Positions 1 through 7,069 of a stretch of DNA of 12,432 bases are shown in pieces. Every line of letters starts with the position of its first letter. Within the stretch, counting starts at the first letter, position 1. The DNA is from an uncultured Lachnospiraceae bacterium (GTDB taxonomy: Bacteria > Bacillota_A > Clostridia > Lachnospirales > Lachnospiraceae): NCBI GenBank assembly GCA_902766415.1, contig CACXDR010000032.1, positions 1 through 12,432 of the forward strand, given 5' to 3'. A program made the translations under genes and the position numbers. The notes under the pieces are model-generated. The model was not told where the DNA came from, did not search any database, and saw only the letters and a program-made list of their open reading frames with translations.

Positions 1-397
1 TCATAAAGTACGCGCGCTTCCCGTCCTCCGTGAAGCTCACATAATCGGCGGGATTCTTCTCCCCGTAGAGCTCCGTCATACGGTCGGTGCTCCTGCCCGT
101 AAAGGCCGTGATCCGCTCGCTCTTTCCCGTCTCCGGGCGGTAGAAGAAGATCCCCTCGTCGTTGTACCAGACGACAGGCAGGTAGGTTCCCTCCGCAGCG
201 GCGTTTACGTTCTCCGTATCAGGCGAAGCCGCCTGCCCGGAGCCCGCGTTCCCATGTATGGCTGCGCCGGGGCCTCTGTCCTGCTGCCATGCCGGCACCT
301 GCGCGCCCATGCCTGCGGTAAGGATGCCGAGGAAGACCGCAGCAAAGGCCGCGACGTTTCTGTTTTTCTGTTCGTTTCCGTTTTTCATATCTGACAT
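1..397 (-). CDS. N-terminal part of an exported protein of unknown function (runs off the left edge)
   Basis: About 132 residues are visible; the reading frame is open to the window edge, so the C-terminus is missing. The ATG at 397 has an AAGGG Shine-Dalgarno nine bases upstream; a second in-frame ATG lies at 388. The N-terminus looks like a signal peptide or anchor: a polar, lysine/arginine-bearing n-region (about residues 4-14), then a hydrophobic Ala/Val/Leu stretch (about 15-31) ending in Met-Gly-Ala, a plausible cleavage site. A Gly/Ala/Pro/Gln-rich linker follows (about 32-70). The folded part then begins with strands such as VVWYNDEGIFFYRPETGK and VSFTEDGKRAYFM. These resemble blades of TolB/WD40-like beta-propellers, but this is only a resemblance. 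It lies 79 nt downstream of cca in the same direction, and no clear promoter or terminator is visible between them. Export is a reasonable inference; the function is unknown. Confidence 0.7.
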   Translation of the reverse strand, partial: MSDMKNGNEQKNRNVAAFAAVFLGILTAGMGAQVPAWQQDRGPGAAIHGNAGSGQAASPDTENVNAAAEGTYLPVVWYNDEGIFFYRPETGKSERITAFTGRSTDRMTELYGEKNPADYVSFTEDGKRAYFM

Positions 398-476
398 GAT
401 ACCGATCCCTTGATAATCTCCGGCACCCTTATCCCGGTGCCCGGTCAAAACCCGCTTTTCCCGCGCCGGCCGGCCG

Positions 477-1766
477 TTACTCCGGGCTTCCGGACGCGCT
501 CCCCGCGATCTCCTTAAGCCTCTCCGGCGTATTGTCCTCCGGATGCTCAAGCACATGGCGGAACAGCTCCCCGAGGAGCTTTCCCATGCCGGGTCCCGGC
601 CTCACGCCCATGGCGATCAGGTCCCGCCCGGTCATCTTAAGGTCCTTCAGGGCGATGCAGTCGCCCCGCGCGAGAATGTCCCGCTCCATCCTTTCCGCGT
701 ATCCCGTATTTCCGGCAGTGACCCCGCTTTCCGCGCGGTCCGTGCCGGCAGGTGCCGGCTCCGGGCCGTCCGCCGCCCGGCAGCCCTCCGGCGCTTCTCC
801 GCCGGGCACGCCGAAGCCTGCGCGCGCCAGGCTAAGAAGGTCGTCGAACCGGTCCGGCCCGGTCTCCGCAAGCCGGAACCTGGTCTCCGTCTCCGTCAGA
901 GGAAGCGGGCGCTTCAGCTCATCCGCGAGAAGCGCGGCCCTGTCCGCGGTCTCCGTGTCGCTTTTCAGGCCTCTCAGGACCTCCCGGACCTTCTGCCCCG
1001 GAAGGAAACGGAACGCCGCCGCCCAGCGGACGTACTTCTCCTTCGGGAGCAGGGCGGCCGCCCGCGGGACGCAGAGCCGCCCGAAGCCGGCATCGTCCCC
1101 GATAAAGGGCAGGATCCCTGTCTCCGAAAGAAGCGCGAGCTTCTCCGGATGGTCCGACAAGATGGTCTTGTTCAGCTCCGCGAGGATCCGCTCCCGGCTC
1201 ACGTGCACCAGGTTCGGGGCGTGGCGCTTCAGCGCCGCCATGGTCCCCTCCTCGATCAGGAAATCGAGCTGCGCGGAAAAGCGGACCGCGCGCAGGATGC
1301 GGAGCGCGTCCTCGGTGAAGCGCTCGTCCGGGTCGCCGACGCAGCGGATGAGCCGCCGCTCCAGGTCCTCCTGCCCGCCGAAAAGATCCACGATCTCCCC
1401 GTCCTGGCCGCAGGCCATCGCGTTGATCGTAAAGTCACGGCGCTTAAGATCCTCCGAAAGCTCCGGGGTGAACGTCACGGAATCGGGATGCCTGCCGTCG
1501 GAATATTTCCCGTCGACCCGGTAGGTCGTGACCTCGTACCCGGTCTTCCCGCGCATGACCGTCACCGTGCCGTGCTCGATCCCCGTGTCCAGGGTCCGCT
1601 TAAAAAGGCCCTTCACCTCGGCAGGCACCGCGTTCGTCGTGATGTCCCAGTCCTCCGGCTCCCGCCCGAGGACCGCGTCGCGGACGCACCCGCCCACCGC
1701 GTAGGCCTCGAACCCCGCGTCAGAAAGCGTCTTCAGGATATAAAGAACGTCTGTTGGTATCTTCAT
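477..1766 (-). CDS. cca: CCA tRNA nucleotidyltransferase (class II nucleotidyltransferase)
   Basis: Adds or repairs the 3' CCA end of tRNAs from CTP and ATP in the cytoplasm. Counting from the ATG at 1766, the head domain carries the class II signature GGCVRD (about residues 25-30), the metal-binding DWD (39-41), RRDFTINAMA (109-118), and an EDALR nucleotide-recognition motif (152-156) inside RFTEDALRILRAVRF. The RERILAEL motif (191-198) follows in the neck. The tail ends with the conserved LKMTGRDL segment. An ATG six bases further upstream (1772) touches the GGGG Shine-Dalgarno, whereas 1766 has normal spacing, so I prefer 1766. There is no recognisable HD phosphohydrolase motif in the C-terminal part. 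A Gly/Pro/Ala-rich, low-complexity insertion (about 320-355) interrupts the tail domain. The gene lies downstream of proS but is separated from it by a strong hairpin. The CCA role is the usual one for this architecture; a poly(A) polymerase cannot be excluded by motif alone. Confidence 0.93.
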   Translation of the reverse strand: MKIPTDVLYILKTLSDAGFEAYAVGGCVRDAVLGREPEDWDITTNAVPAEVKGLFKRTLDTGIEHGTVTVMRGKTGYEVTTYRVDGKYSDGRHPDSVTFTPELSEDLKRRDFTINAMACGQDGEIVDLFGGQEDLERRLIRCVGDPDERFTEDALRILRAVRFSAQLDFLIEEGTMAALKRHAPNLVHVSRERILAELNKTILSDHPEKLALLSETGILPFIGDDAGFGRLCVPRAAALLPKEKYVRWAAAFRFLPGQKVREVLRGLKSDTETADRAALLADELKRPLPLTETETRFRLAETGPDRFDDLLSLARAGFGVPGGEAPEGCRAADGPEPAPAGTDRAESGVTAGNTGYAERMERDILARGDCIALKDLKMTGRDLIAMGVRPGPGMGKLLGELFRHVLEHPEDNTPERLKEIAGSASGSPE

Positions 1767-1787
1767 AGCCATCCCCAGAAAGTAAAA

Positions 1788-1853
1788 CTGCCGTATTAAG
1801 CAGCCTGCCGGTCCATGTTCCCGGGGTGTCCGGCAGAGTGCTTAATACGGCAG
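1788..1853 (-). terminator. Terminator-like hairpin between proS and cca
   Basis: A perfect 15-bp inverted repeat (1788-1802 against 1839-1853, CTGCCGTATTAAGCA and its complement) encloses a second 7-bp repeat (CTGCCGG/CCGGCAG) around an 18-nt loop. On the minus strand it starts 16 nt after the proS stop and is followed at once by TTTTACTTT, as expected of an intrinsic terminator for the upstream operon. The plus-strand side is followed by CCCTTTT, a weaker tail. It ends only about 22 nt before the cca start and immediately precedes the cca ribosome binding site. Confidence 0.75.
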
Positions 1854-1869
1854 CCCTTTTCATTGACTT

Positions 1870-3309
1870 TTAGTACGCGATGCCCCAGTAGACCATCTTC
1901 TTCGCCGGCTTCCCGCAGCAGACGCAGGTCTCGCCGATCTTCTCCTGATGGAACGGCATGCAGCGGCTTGTGGCCGTGGTCAGCTCCTTGATCCTGTCCT
2001 CGCAGGCCTGGTCGCCGCACCACATCGCCTTGATGAAGCCCGGCTTCGTCTTCACGGTCTCCGTGAACTCATCCATGTCGTGCGCCTCGTAGGTGTGCGC
2101 GTCCCTGTGGGCCTTCGCGGCCTCGTACATATCCTTCTGGATGGTCTCGAGAAGCGCCGGGACCGTCGCGGCGAGATCCGCGATGGCGCAGGTGATCTTC
2201 TCCCTCGTGTCCCTGCGGACCAGGACGCACTGTCCGGCCTCGATGTCCTTCGGGCCGATCTCCACGCGGACCGGGATGCCTCTCATCTCGCAGTCCGCGA
2301 ACTTGAAGCCCGGACGGCGGTCGCTGTCGTCAAGCTTCACGCGGACGCCCGCTGCCGCAAGGATGTCCTTCAGCTCCGCGGCCTTCTCAAGGACGCCGGC
2401 CTTGTTCATCTGGACCGGGATCACGACGGCCTGCACCGGCGCGATGCGCGGCGGAAGCTTAAGGCCGGAATCATCCCCGTGGACCATGATGATGGCGCCG
2501 ATCATACGGGTGGTCATGCCCCAGGAGGTCTGGTGCATGTACTTCAGCTGGTTGTCCTTGTCCGCGAACTGCATGCCGAACGCGCGCGCGAAGCCGTCCC
2601 CGAAGTTGTGGGACGTGCCGCTCTGCAGCGCCTTGCCGTCATGCATCAGGGACTCGATCGTATAGGTCGCGACCGCGCCCGCGAACTTTTCCTTATCCGT
2701 CTTCTGGCCGCGGATCACCGGGATCGCGAGGTCCTCCTCGCAGAAATCCGCGTAGACGTTCAGCATCATCTCGGTGCGCTCCTGCGCCTCCTCCGCGGTC
2801 GCGTGGACCGTGTGTCCCTCCTGCCAGAGGAATTCCCTGGACCTTAAGAACGGGCGCGTGGTCTTTTCCCAGCGGACAACGGAGCACCACTGGTTCAGGA
2901 GCTGCGGAAGGTCGCGGTAGGAATGGACCGTCTTCGCGTAATAGTCGCAGAACAGCGTCTCGGACGTCGGGCGGATGCACATGCGCTCCTGCAGCGGCTC
3001 GAGTCCGCCGTGGGTCACCCACGCGACCTCGGGCGCGAAGCCCTCGACGTGGTCCTTCTCCTTCTGGAGAAGGCTCTCCGGGATGCACATGGGCATGTAG
3101 CAGTTCTGCACGCCGGTCGCCTTGAAGCGCGCGTCAAGATCCTGCTGGATGGCCTCCCAGAGCGCGTAGCCCGCGGGCTTGATGACCATGAAGCCCTTGA
3201 CGCTCGAATAGTCCATAAGTTCCGCTTTTTTAACAATGTCCGTATACCACTGGGCAAAGTCCTCGTCCATCGAGGTGATCTCTTTGACCAGCTTCTTATC
3301 GTCTGCCAT
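1870..3309 (-). CDS. proS: Prolyl-tRNA synthetase, archaeal/eukaryotic-like type
   Basis: Charges tRNA-Pro with proline using ATP; cytoplasmic class II synthetase. The 479-residue protein lacks the large editing insertion of the classical bacterial enzyme and instead follows the shorter archaeal/eukaryotic plan. Visible motifs are RPTSET (113-118), [16 protein letters not shown] (154-169, motif 2 region), [20 protein letters not shown] (215-234), and motif 3 around [19 protein letters not shown] (262-280). The anticodon-binding domain follows. The C-terminal domain has a probable zinc cluster (Cys431, Cys436, Cys462 and Cys464/465) and ends in the characteristic tyrosine (WGIAY). The ATG has an AAGGAG-type site nine bases upstream. 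It starts 13 nt after the PRPP synthetase stop, so the two are almost certainly co-transcribed. A long hairpin follows the stop codon. Confidence 0.97.
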   Translation of the reverse strand: MADDKKLVKEITSMDEDFAQWYTDIVKKAELMDYSSVKGFMVIKPAGYALWEAIQQDLDARFKATGVQNCYMPMCIPESLLQKEKDHVEGFAPEVAWVTHGGLEPLQERMCIRPTSETLFCDYYAKTVHSYRDLPQLLNQWCSVVRWEKTTRPFLRSREFLWQEGHTVHATAEEAQERTEMMLNVYADFCEEDLAIPVIRGQKTDKEKFAGAVATYTIESLMHDGKALQSGTSHNFGDGFARAFGMQFADKDNQLKYMHQTSWGMTTRMIGAIIMVHGDDSGLKLPPRIAPVQAVVIPVQMNKAGVLEKAAELKDILAAAGVRVKLDDSDRRPGFKFADCEMRGIPVRVEIGPKDIEAGQCVLVRRDTREKITCAIADLAATVPALLETIQKDMYEAAKAHRDAHTYEAHDMDEFTETVKTKPGFIKAMWCGDQACEDRIKELTTATSRCMPFHQEKIGETCVCCGKPAKKMVYWGIAY

Positions 3310-3322
3310 CGGTCTCAGCTCC

Positions 3323-4513
3323 TTACTTTTTCTCGTTTTCCTGGTATTTTTTATAATTCTCTACAAATCTGCGGATCCTCGCGCTCGGCTCCAGCAGCTC
3401 GCTGATGGAGCTGTCATGGTTCAGGTTGTCGATGATCAGCGCGATGTACTTGCTCATTTCAACGTTCACGTAGTACGGGCGGCTTAAAAGCTCCGGCGTC
3501 TGGTAGACAAGGTTCGTGGTCAGGATGCGGTCGATGATCCCGTCCTCGTAGTACCGGTCGAACCTCGCGAGGCCGTTCGTGAAGATGCCGAACGTCGCGC
3601 AGATGAACACCTTGCCGGCGCCGCGGCGCTTCAGCTCCCTTGCGACCTCCTGCACGCTCTCGCCCGAGGAGATCATGTCGTCGATCACGATCACGTCCTT
3701 GCCCGTCACGTCCGTGCCGAGGAACTCGTGCGCGACGACCGGGTGATGGCGGTTTATGACGCGGGTGTAGTCGCGCCGCTTGTAGAACATGCCGGCGTCA
3801 AGCCCGAGCATGTTCGCGAGGTAGATGGCGCGTCCCATGCCGTGGGCGTCCGGGCTCACGACCATCATGTGCGCGGAGTCCACCTTAAGGTCCTTCTCGG
3901 CTGTGAAGAGCGCCTTGACGAACTGGTAGGTCGGCGTGATCGTCTCGAAGCCCTTCAGCGGGATCGCGTTCTGGACGCGCGGGTCGTGGGCGTCGAAGGT
4001 GATGATGTTCTCAACGCCCATTTTGACGAGCTCGTGCAGCGCCATGGCGCAGTCCAGGGACTCGCGCCCCGTGCGGGTCTGCTGCCGGCTCTCGTAGAGG
4101 TACGGCATGATGACGCTGATGCGGCGCGCCTTGCCTGCCGCCGCCGAAATGATGCGCTTCAGGTCCTGGTAGTGGTCGTCCGGCGACATGTGGTTCGTCA
4201 TGCCGCAGAGCGAGTAGGTCATGCTGTAGTTGCAGACATCCACCATCAGGAACAGGTCGTCGCCGCGGATGGACTGGTTGATGGTACCCTTGCCCTCGCC
4301 CGTGCCGAAGCGGCTGATCTTTGAATCGATGATGTAGGAATCCTTCTGGTACTCGGCAAACGCAAGGGTCTTCTTGTGCTCACTCTGCCTTGCCTTTCTC
4401 CACCGCACCAGGTAGCTGTCGACCTTTTTGCCGAGCTGCTCGCAGCTCTTAAGCGGGATCAGTCCAAGAGGCCCCACCGGTATGGTTTCGATCTCTTTGT
4501 CTTCGTTTGCCAT
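3323..4513 (-). CDS. prs: Ribose-phosphate pyrophosphokinase (PRPP synthetase), long divergent form
   Basis: Makes phosphoribosyl pyrophosphate from ribose 5-phosphate and ATP, the shared precursor of purines, pyrimidines, NAD, histidine and tryptophan. Recognised from [11 protein letters not shown] (142-152, equivalent to the usual ARQDRK segment), FDAHDP (173-178, the metal-binding His loop), [12 protein letters not shown] (218-229), the flexible-loop YKRRDYTRV (244-252), and the PRPP-binding loop [13 protein letters not shown] (274-286). At 396 residues it is about 80 longer than standard Prs; most of the excess is an N-terminal region with no clear counterpart, plus a short C-terminal tail. 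The PRPP loop has SSGES where typical enzymes have DTAGT/DTGGT. The ATG follows AAGGAG at seven bases. It sits 40 nt after the dnaC-like gene and 13 nt before proS. The family is secure; whether it keeps normal kinetics and feedback control cannot be told from sequence. Confidence 0.92.
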   Translation of the reverse strand: MANEDKEIETIPVGPLGLIPLKSCEQLGKKVDSYLVRWRKARQSEHKKTLAFAEYQKDSYIIDSKISRFGTGEGKGTINQSIRGDDLFLMVDVCNYSMTYSLCGMTNHMSPDDHYQDLKRIISAAAGKARRISVIMPYLYESRQQTRTGRESLDCAMALHELVKMGVENIITFDAHDPRVQNAIPLKGFETITPTYQFVKALFTAEKDLKVDSAHMMVVSPDAHGMGRAIYLANMLGLDAGMFYKRRDYTRVINRHHPVVAHEFLGTDVTGKDVIVIDDMISSGESVQEVARELKRRGAGKVFICATFGIFTNGLARFDRYYEDGIIDRILTTNLVYQTPELLSRPYYVNVEMSKYIALIIDNLNHDSSISELLEPSARIRRFVENYKKYQENEKK

Positions 4514-4553
4514 AAGTCTTCTCCTTTATGTCCGTTGTGAATGCCCGAAAGCC

Positions 4554-5543
4554 TCAGAGTGACCGTTTCCTGCGGCGGATATCGTCGCCGTAAAGCGTGA
4601 TGACATCATACCCGCTCGCGATCCTTGAAGTAACGCGCTCCGTATAGGTATCCCTCAGCATCCGCATGGAAAGGTTCGTCGAGATGACCGTCCCCTTTTC
4701 CGCGGCAAGCCTCGCGTTCACAAGATAGAAAAACTGCGACGCCGTCCACGTATTCGTGGCCTCCGTCCCGAGGTCGTCGATGATCAGGAGGTCGCACGAA
4801 AAAATATACTCGTAAAGCTCCCTCCGGTCAAGGTCCTCCGTCCTTCCGATCCGCACGTCGGCAAGCGTGTCGAACAGCTCCCCGGCCGTGAGATAGATGA
4901 CCGAATGGCAGCTCCCGATCAGCTCCTTCGCGATACAGTTCGAGAGGAAGGTCTTCCCGACGCCCGTGTTCCCCTGGAAGAGGATGCTCCCGTGCTTTTC
5001 GTCAAACTCCTCCGTGAAGCGGCGGCACATCTTAAGGACGCGCTCCATGTAGGCCCGCTCCGTCATGCCCACCGCCGTGATGACGCGCTCATCGTCATAA
5101 TAGTCGAGCGTGAACTGTTCGAAATTCTCCCTTTTCAGGACGCGGTCGATGTTGGACTGCGCGTAGAGGATCTTTATGACCTTCTGGTTAAAGCAGCGGC
5201 ACTTCCTGCCCTCGACGAAGCCGGTGTCCCGGCACTCGGCGCAGTGGTACCGCGGCTCCAGCGCGTCCTCCGGAAAGCCCGCGGCGAGAAGGAGCTCCCG
5301 CTTCCGTTTCTCGATCCCGCTCACCTCTTCGGCAAAGCCCTCCACCGGGGCGCGGCCGCCTGTCCGGACTGCCGCGCGGAACCGTTCCATGGCGGAGATC
5401 CCTGCCTGCTTTTCAAGGGTCTTAAGCTCCGGGATCCGCGCATAGACCGCCGCGCGCCGCTTTTCAAGCTCGCTCCGGTCCTCCGACCGGAGACGCTCAT
5501 ACTCGCGCATGACCGCGCCGTACTGCGAATTGCTCAGCGCCAT
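4554..5543 (-). CDS. DnaC/DnaI-like helicase loader ATPase with N-terminal zinc-binding motif
   Basis: AAA+ protein of the DnaC/DnaI/IstB group, expected to load the replicative DnaB-type helicase at the origin or at restarted forks. The N-terminal part (1-95) is charged and probably helical. It is followed by a Cys cluster, C101-x2-C104-x10-C115-x-C117, typical of Firmicute DnaI-like loaders and presumed to bind zinc. The ATPase core has Walker A GNTGVGKT (191-198), Walker B LLIIDDLGTE (252-261), a sensor-I-like STN (288-290), and an arginine-containing ERVTSRIAS segment (302-310). The ATG is preceded by a GGGAGGTG site. It begins 22 nt after the stop of the DnaD-domain gene, and this pairing is what distinguishes it from an IS21-type IstB: no transposase or terminal repeats are nearby. 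I leave the symbol blank because dnaC and dnaI are used inconsistently. Confidence 0.92.
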   Translation of the reverse strand: MALSNSQYGAVMREYERLRSEDRSELEKRRAAVYARIPELKTLEKQAGISAMERFRAAVRTGGRAPVEGFAEEVSGIEKRKRELLLAAGFPEDALEPRYHCAECRDTGFVEGRKCRCFNQKVIKILYAQSNIDRVLKRENFEQFTLDYYDDERVITAVGMTERAYMERVLKMCRRFTEEFDEKHGSILFQGNTGVGKTFLSNCIAKELIGSCHSVIYLTAGELFDTLADVRIGRTEDLDRRELYEYIFSCDLLIIDDLGTEATNTWTASQFFYLVNARLAAEKGTVISTNLSMRMLRDTYTERVTSRIASGYDVITLYGDDIRRRKRSL

Positions 5544-5565
5544 GCCCCGAAAGCACCTCCCCCGC

Positions 5566-6900
5566 TCAGCCGCCGGAAAGCTTCTTCAGCGTCTCCTGGC
5601 GGACAAACTCGTCAAGATCGTCGTCCCGCTCCTCAAAGTTATGGAACCGGGTCTGCGTCTTCTGCGTCTTTTCACTTCCCGCGCCGGCCGCGCGCACCCG
5701 TTTGTCGTGCCCGGCGTCAAGCCTCTGCACGTCCTCCATGGTCCGCACGCCCTCGCGGCGCCACTTCCCGAGAATACTGTCCGCGTACTGGAAGCTCGGC
5801 TTCTGCGTCGCCGCCAGCGTCCGCGCACAGGCCTCGAGGATGAGCTCCTTCGTGAACCCGTATTCATTGTACCACTTTTTGATCAGCGTGAGCTCGGCAG
5901 TCCCCGGATCTCTTGACCCGAGCCCGAACGCCCGCATGACCGCGTAGACCTCCGCGGTGTACTGGGAGCTCTCCTTCTTCGCCTCGTCCACCGTCCGGAT
6001 CCCCTTCCGGTACCAGTCGAGGGCGATGCTCTCGAAATAGCGGAGGCTGGTCTTCCCGTTCTGCGCGCAGCGCTCCGCAAGATACTCGATCAGCTCGGCA
6101 GGCATCCCGAGCACGTCGTAGAGATAGGCGATCGTCTCGCTGTCTGTCTGCGAGAAGATCTTGGAGAGATAGCGCTGCACGATGTAGAGAAGCGTCCTGA
6201 ACTCCTCGTCGTCGCGGAGCCTTGTGAAATCCACCGCTCCCTTGTCGGGGAGCTGCGCCGGAGGCGCAGGGAACGCAGGCGCTTCCCGGACCGCTTCTCT
6301 CTTTCCGGCCGGGGCCGCTGCCGCCGCCCGGACCGCAGCTTCAGAGGCTGCCGGTACTGCTTCTGCTTCCCGGACCGCTTCTGCCATGGCTGCCGCGTCT
6401 GAAACCGCTGTCCTGGCGGAAGGCACTTCCCGGAGCACGTCCCTCTCCGGGACTGAAGCCGCGGGTACTGCCGCCGCCTGGGCTGCAGGCGCCGCAGCCG
6501 CTGTCGCTGTCTGTACTGCCGCAGGTGCCTGCTGGACTGCCGCAGGTGCTGTCTGTACTGCCGGCCTCACCGGGGTCGCAGGCTCCGCCGCTGCCGGAAC
6601 GGAAGCCTCCTGCTTTTCAAAGGCCTCCTTCGCCGCTGCGGGCTGCCCTTCCGGGGCCGTCCCGTCCTGCATGATCAGGCCCTCGCGCTGCCAGCGGAGC
6701 AGGGCCCGCCGCACATCGCCCTCCGTAAGCTCCAGCGCGTCGGCAATGCCCGGCGTGCTGACCTCCTCCCCTGCGTGGCGGAGAAGATAGAGGTAGACCT
6801 TTACATATTCACCGTTCGCTGCCGGCATGATCCGGTCAATGAACTCATTTGATATGATCGTTACTGCCGGTATCCCGGCACTTCCAAAACTGATCCGCAT
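5566..6900 (-). CDS. DnaD-domain replication initiation protein with two DnaD modules
   Basis: Primosomal DNA-remodelling protein that helps bring the helicase and its loader to DNA. Residues 1-80 resemble a winged-helix domain (…VKVYLYLLRHAGEEVSTPGI…LELTEGDVRRALLRWQREGLI). Residues about 85-215 are an Ala/Pro/Val/Gln-rich, presumably disordered linker. Two tandem DnaD modules follow, each ending in the family's Y-x-x-I-x-x-W-type signature: RYFESIALDWYRKGI (287-301) and QYADSILGKWRREGV (371-385). The C-terminal tail is charged. The frame is open upstream to 6990, but I chose the ATG at 6900. It has an AAAGGGTGA site eight bases upstream, begins with a typical sequence (MRISFGSAG), and a good promoter lies between 6900 and 6990. 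It is first in the dnaD-dnaC-prs-proS run. Confidence 0.9.
   Translation of the reverse strand: MRISFGSAGIPAVTIISNEFIDRIMPAANGEYVKVYLYLLRHAGEEVSTPGIADALELTEGDVRRALLRWQREGLIMQDGTAPEGQPAAAKEAFEKQEASVPAAAEPATPVRPAVQTAPAAVQQAPAAVQTATAAAAPAAQAAAVPAASVPERDVLREVPSARTAVSDAAAMAEAVREAEAVPAASEAAVRAAAAAPAGKREAVREAPAFPAPPAQLPDKGAVDFTRLRDDEEFRTLLYIVQRYLSKIFSQTDSETIAYLYDVLGMPAELIEYLAERCAQNGKTSLRYFESIALDWYRKGIRTVDEAKKESSQYTAEVYAVMRAFGLGSRDPGTAELTLIKKWYNEYGFTKELILEACARTLAATQKPSFQYADSILGKWRREGVRTMEDVQRLDAGHDKRVRAAGAGSEKTQKTQTRFHNFEERDDDLDEFVRQETLKKLSGG
6499..6561 (-). repeat. Three tandem 21-bp units inside the dnaD linker
   Basis: Three adjacent 21-bp units encode the heptads AVQTAPA, AVQQAPA and AVQTATA (residues 114-134 of the DnaD protein). 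The word ACTGCCGCAGGTGC recurs with a 21-base period on the plus strand (6515 and 6536), and TGTCTGTACTGCCG occurs at 6508 and 6550. The repeat keeps frame, so copy number could change without breaking the gene. Confidence 0.75.
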
Positions 6901-6908
6901 GTCAGCTG

Positions 6909-6917
6909 TCACCCTTT
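6909..6917 (-). promoter_or_regulatory. Ribosome binding site that fixes the dnaD start
   Basis: AAAGGGTGA on the minus strand, eight bases before the ATG at 6900. No comparable site precedes the more distal possible starts in the same frame, so it supports the shorter protein. Confidence 0.6.
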
Positions 6918-6946
6918 CCCAAAAACCCTTCCCGAGGGTACAGCTA

Positions 6947-6975
6947 ATCATAACACAGCCGCTTTGAATTGAGAA
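6947..6975 (-). promoter_or_regulatory. Probable sigma-A promoter of the dnaD-dnaC-prs-proS run
   Basis: On the minus strand, TTCTCA (6975-6970, four of six to TTGACA) is followed by a 17-base spacer and TATGAT (6952-6947, five of six to TATAAT). A TG one base before the -10 gives the extended form TGTTATGAT. Predicted start near 6940, giving a leader of about 40 nt before the dnaD ATG. It lies immediately downstream of the DnaA-box-like cluster at 6983-7043. Confidence 0.6.
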
Positions 6976-6982
6976 CAGCCGC

Positions 6983-7043
6983 CAGTCCACAAGTTTTTGT
7001 GGGAAAGTGGATAAGTTTCTGGTGATAAAACGGCCCTTCCACA
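6983..7043. promoter_or_regulatory. DnaA-box-like cluster upstream of the dnaD promoter
   Basis: Compared with TTATCCACA: minus-strand TTATCCACT at 7006-7014 (eight of nine), minus-strand TTTCCCACA at 6998-7006 (seven of nine), and plus-strand CAGTCCACA at 6983-6991 and CCTTCCACA at 7035-7043 (six of nine each, with the TCCACA core intact). CCACAAGTTTTTGTGG at 6987-7002 also forms a six-bp inverted repeat with a four-base loop. Such A/T-containing 9-mers stand out in this GC-rich sequence. A DnaA-binding role is inferred. Confidence 0.45.
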
Positions 7044-7069
7044 GGCTTCTTCAGGGGAAAACTCAGGCC

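Noticed and set aside
425..444. GGCACC/GGTGCC inverted repeat downstream of cca
   Set aside because: Six-bp stem with an 8-base loop and no T-tract on the minus strand; not enough to call a terminator.
543..1799. 418-residue plus-strand ORF opposite cca
   Set aside because: Arg/Pro/Leu-rich antisense translation with no recognisable domain, fully overlapping a well-supported gene; a GC-rich third-position shadow.
1788..1853. Long inverted repeat as a miniature mobile element
   Set aside because: No target-site duplication or second copy in the window, and position plus T-tail fit a terminator.
4554..5543. IstB-like transposition ATPase instead of a helicase loader
   Set aside because: No IstA transposase or terminal repeats nearby; the DnaD-domain partner 22 nt upstream and the Cys cluster point to a replication loader.
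6224..6790. Ala/Ser-rich plus-strand ORF that looks like a low-complexity surface protein
   Set aside because: It is the reverse complement of the Ala-rich DnaD linker; the low complexity is inherited from the repeats there.
6901..6990. N-terminal extension of the DnaD protein from a start at 6990
   Set aside because: The extension holds a good promoter and lacks a ribosome binding site, while the ATG at 6900 has both a site and a typical N-terminus.
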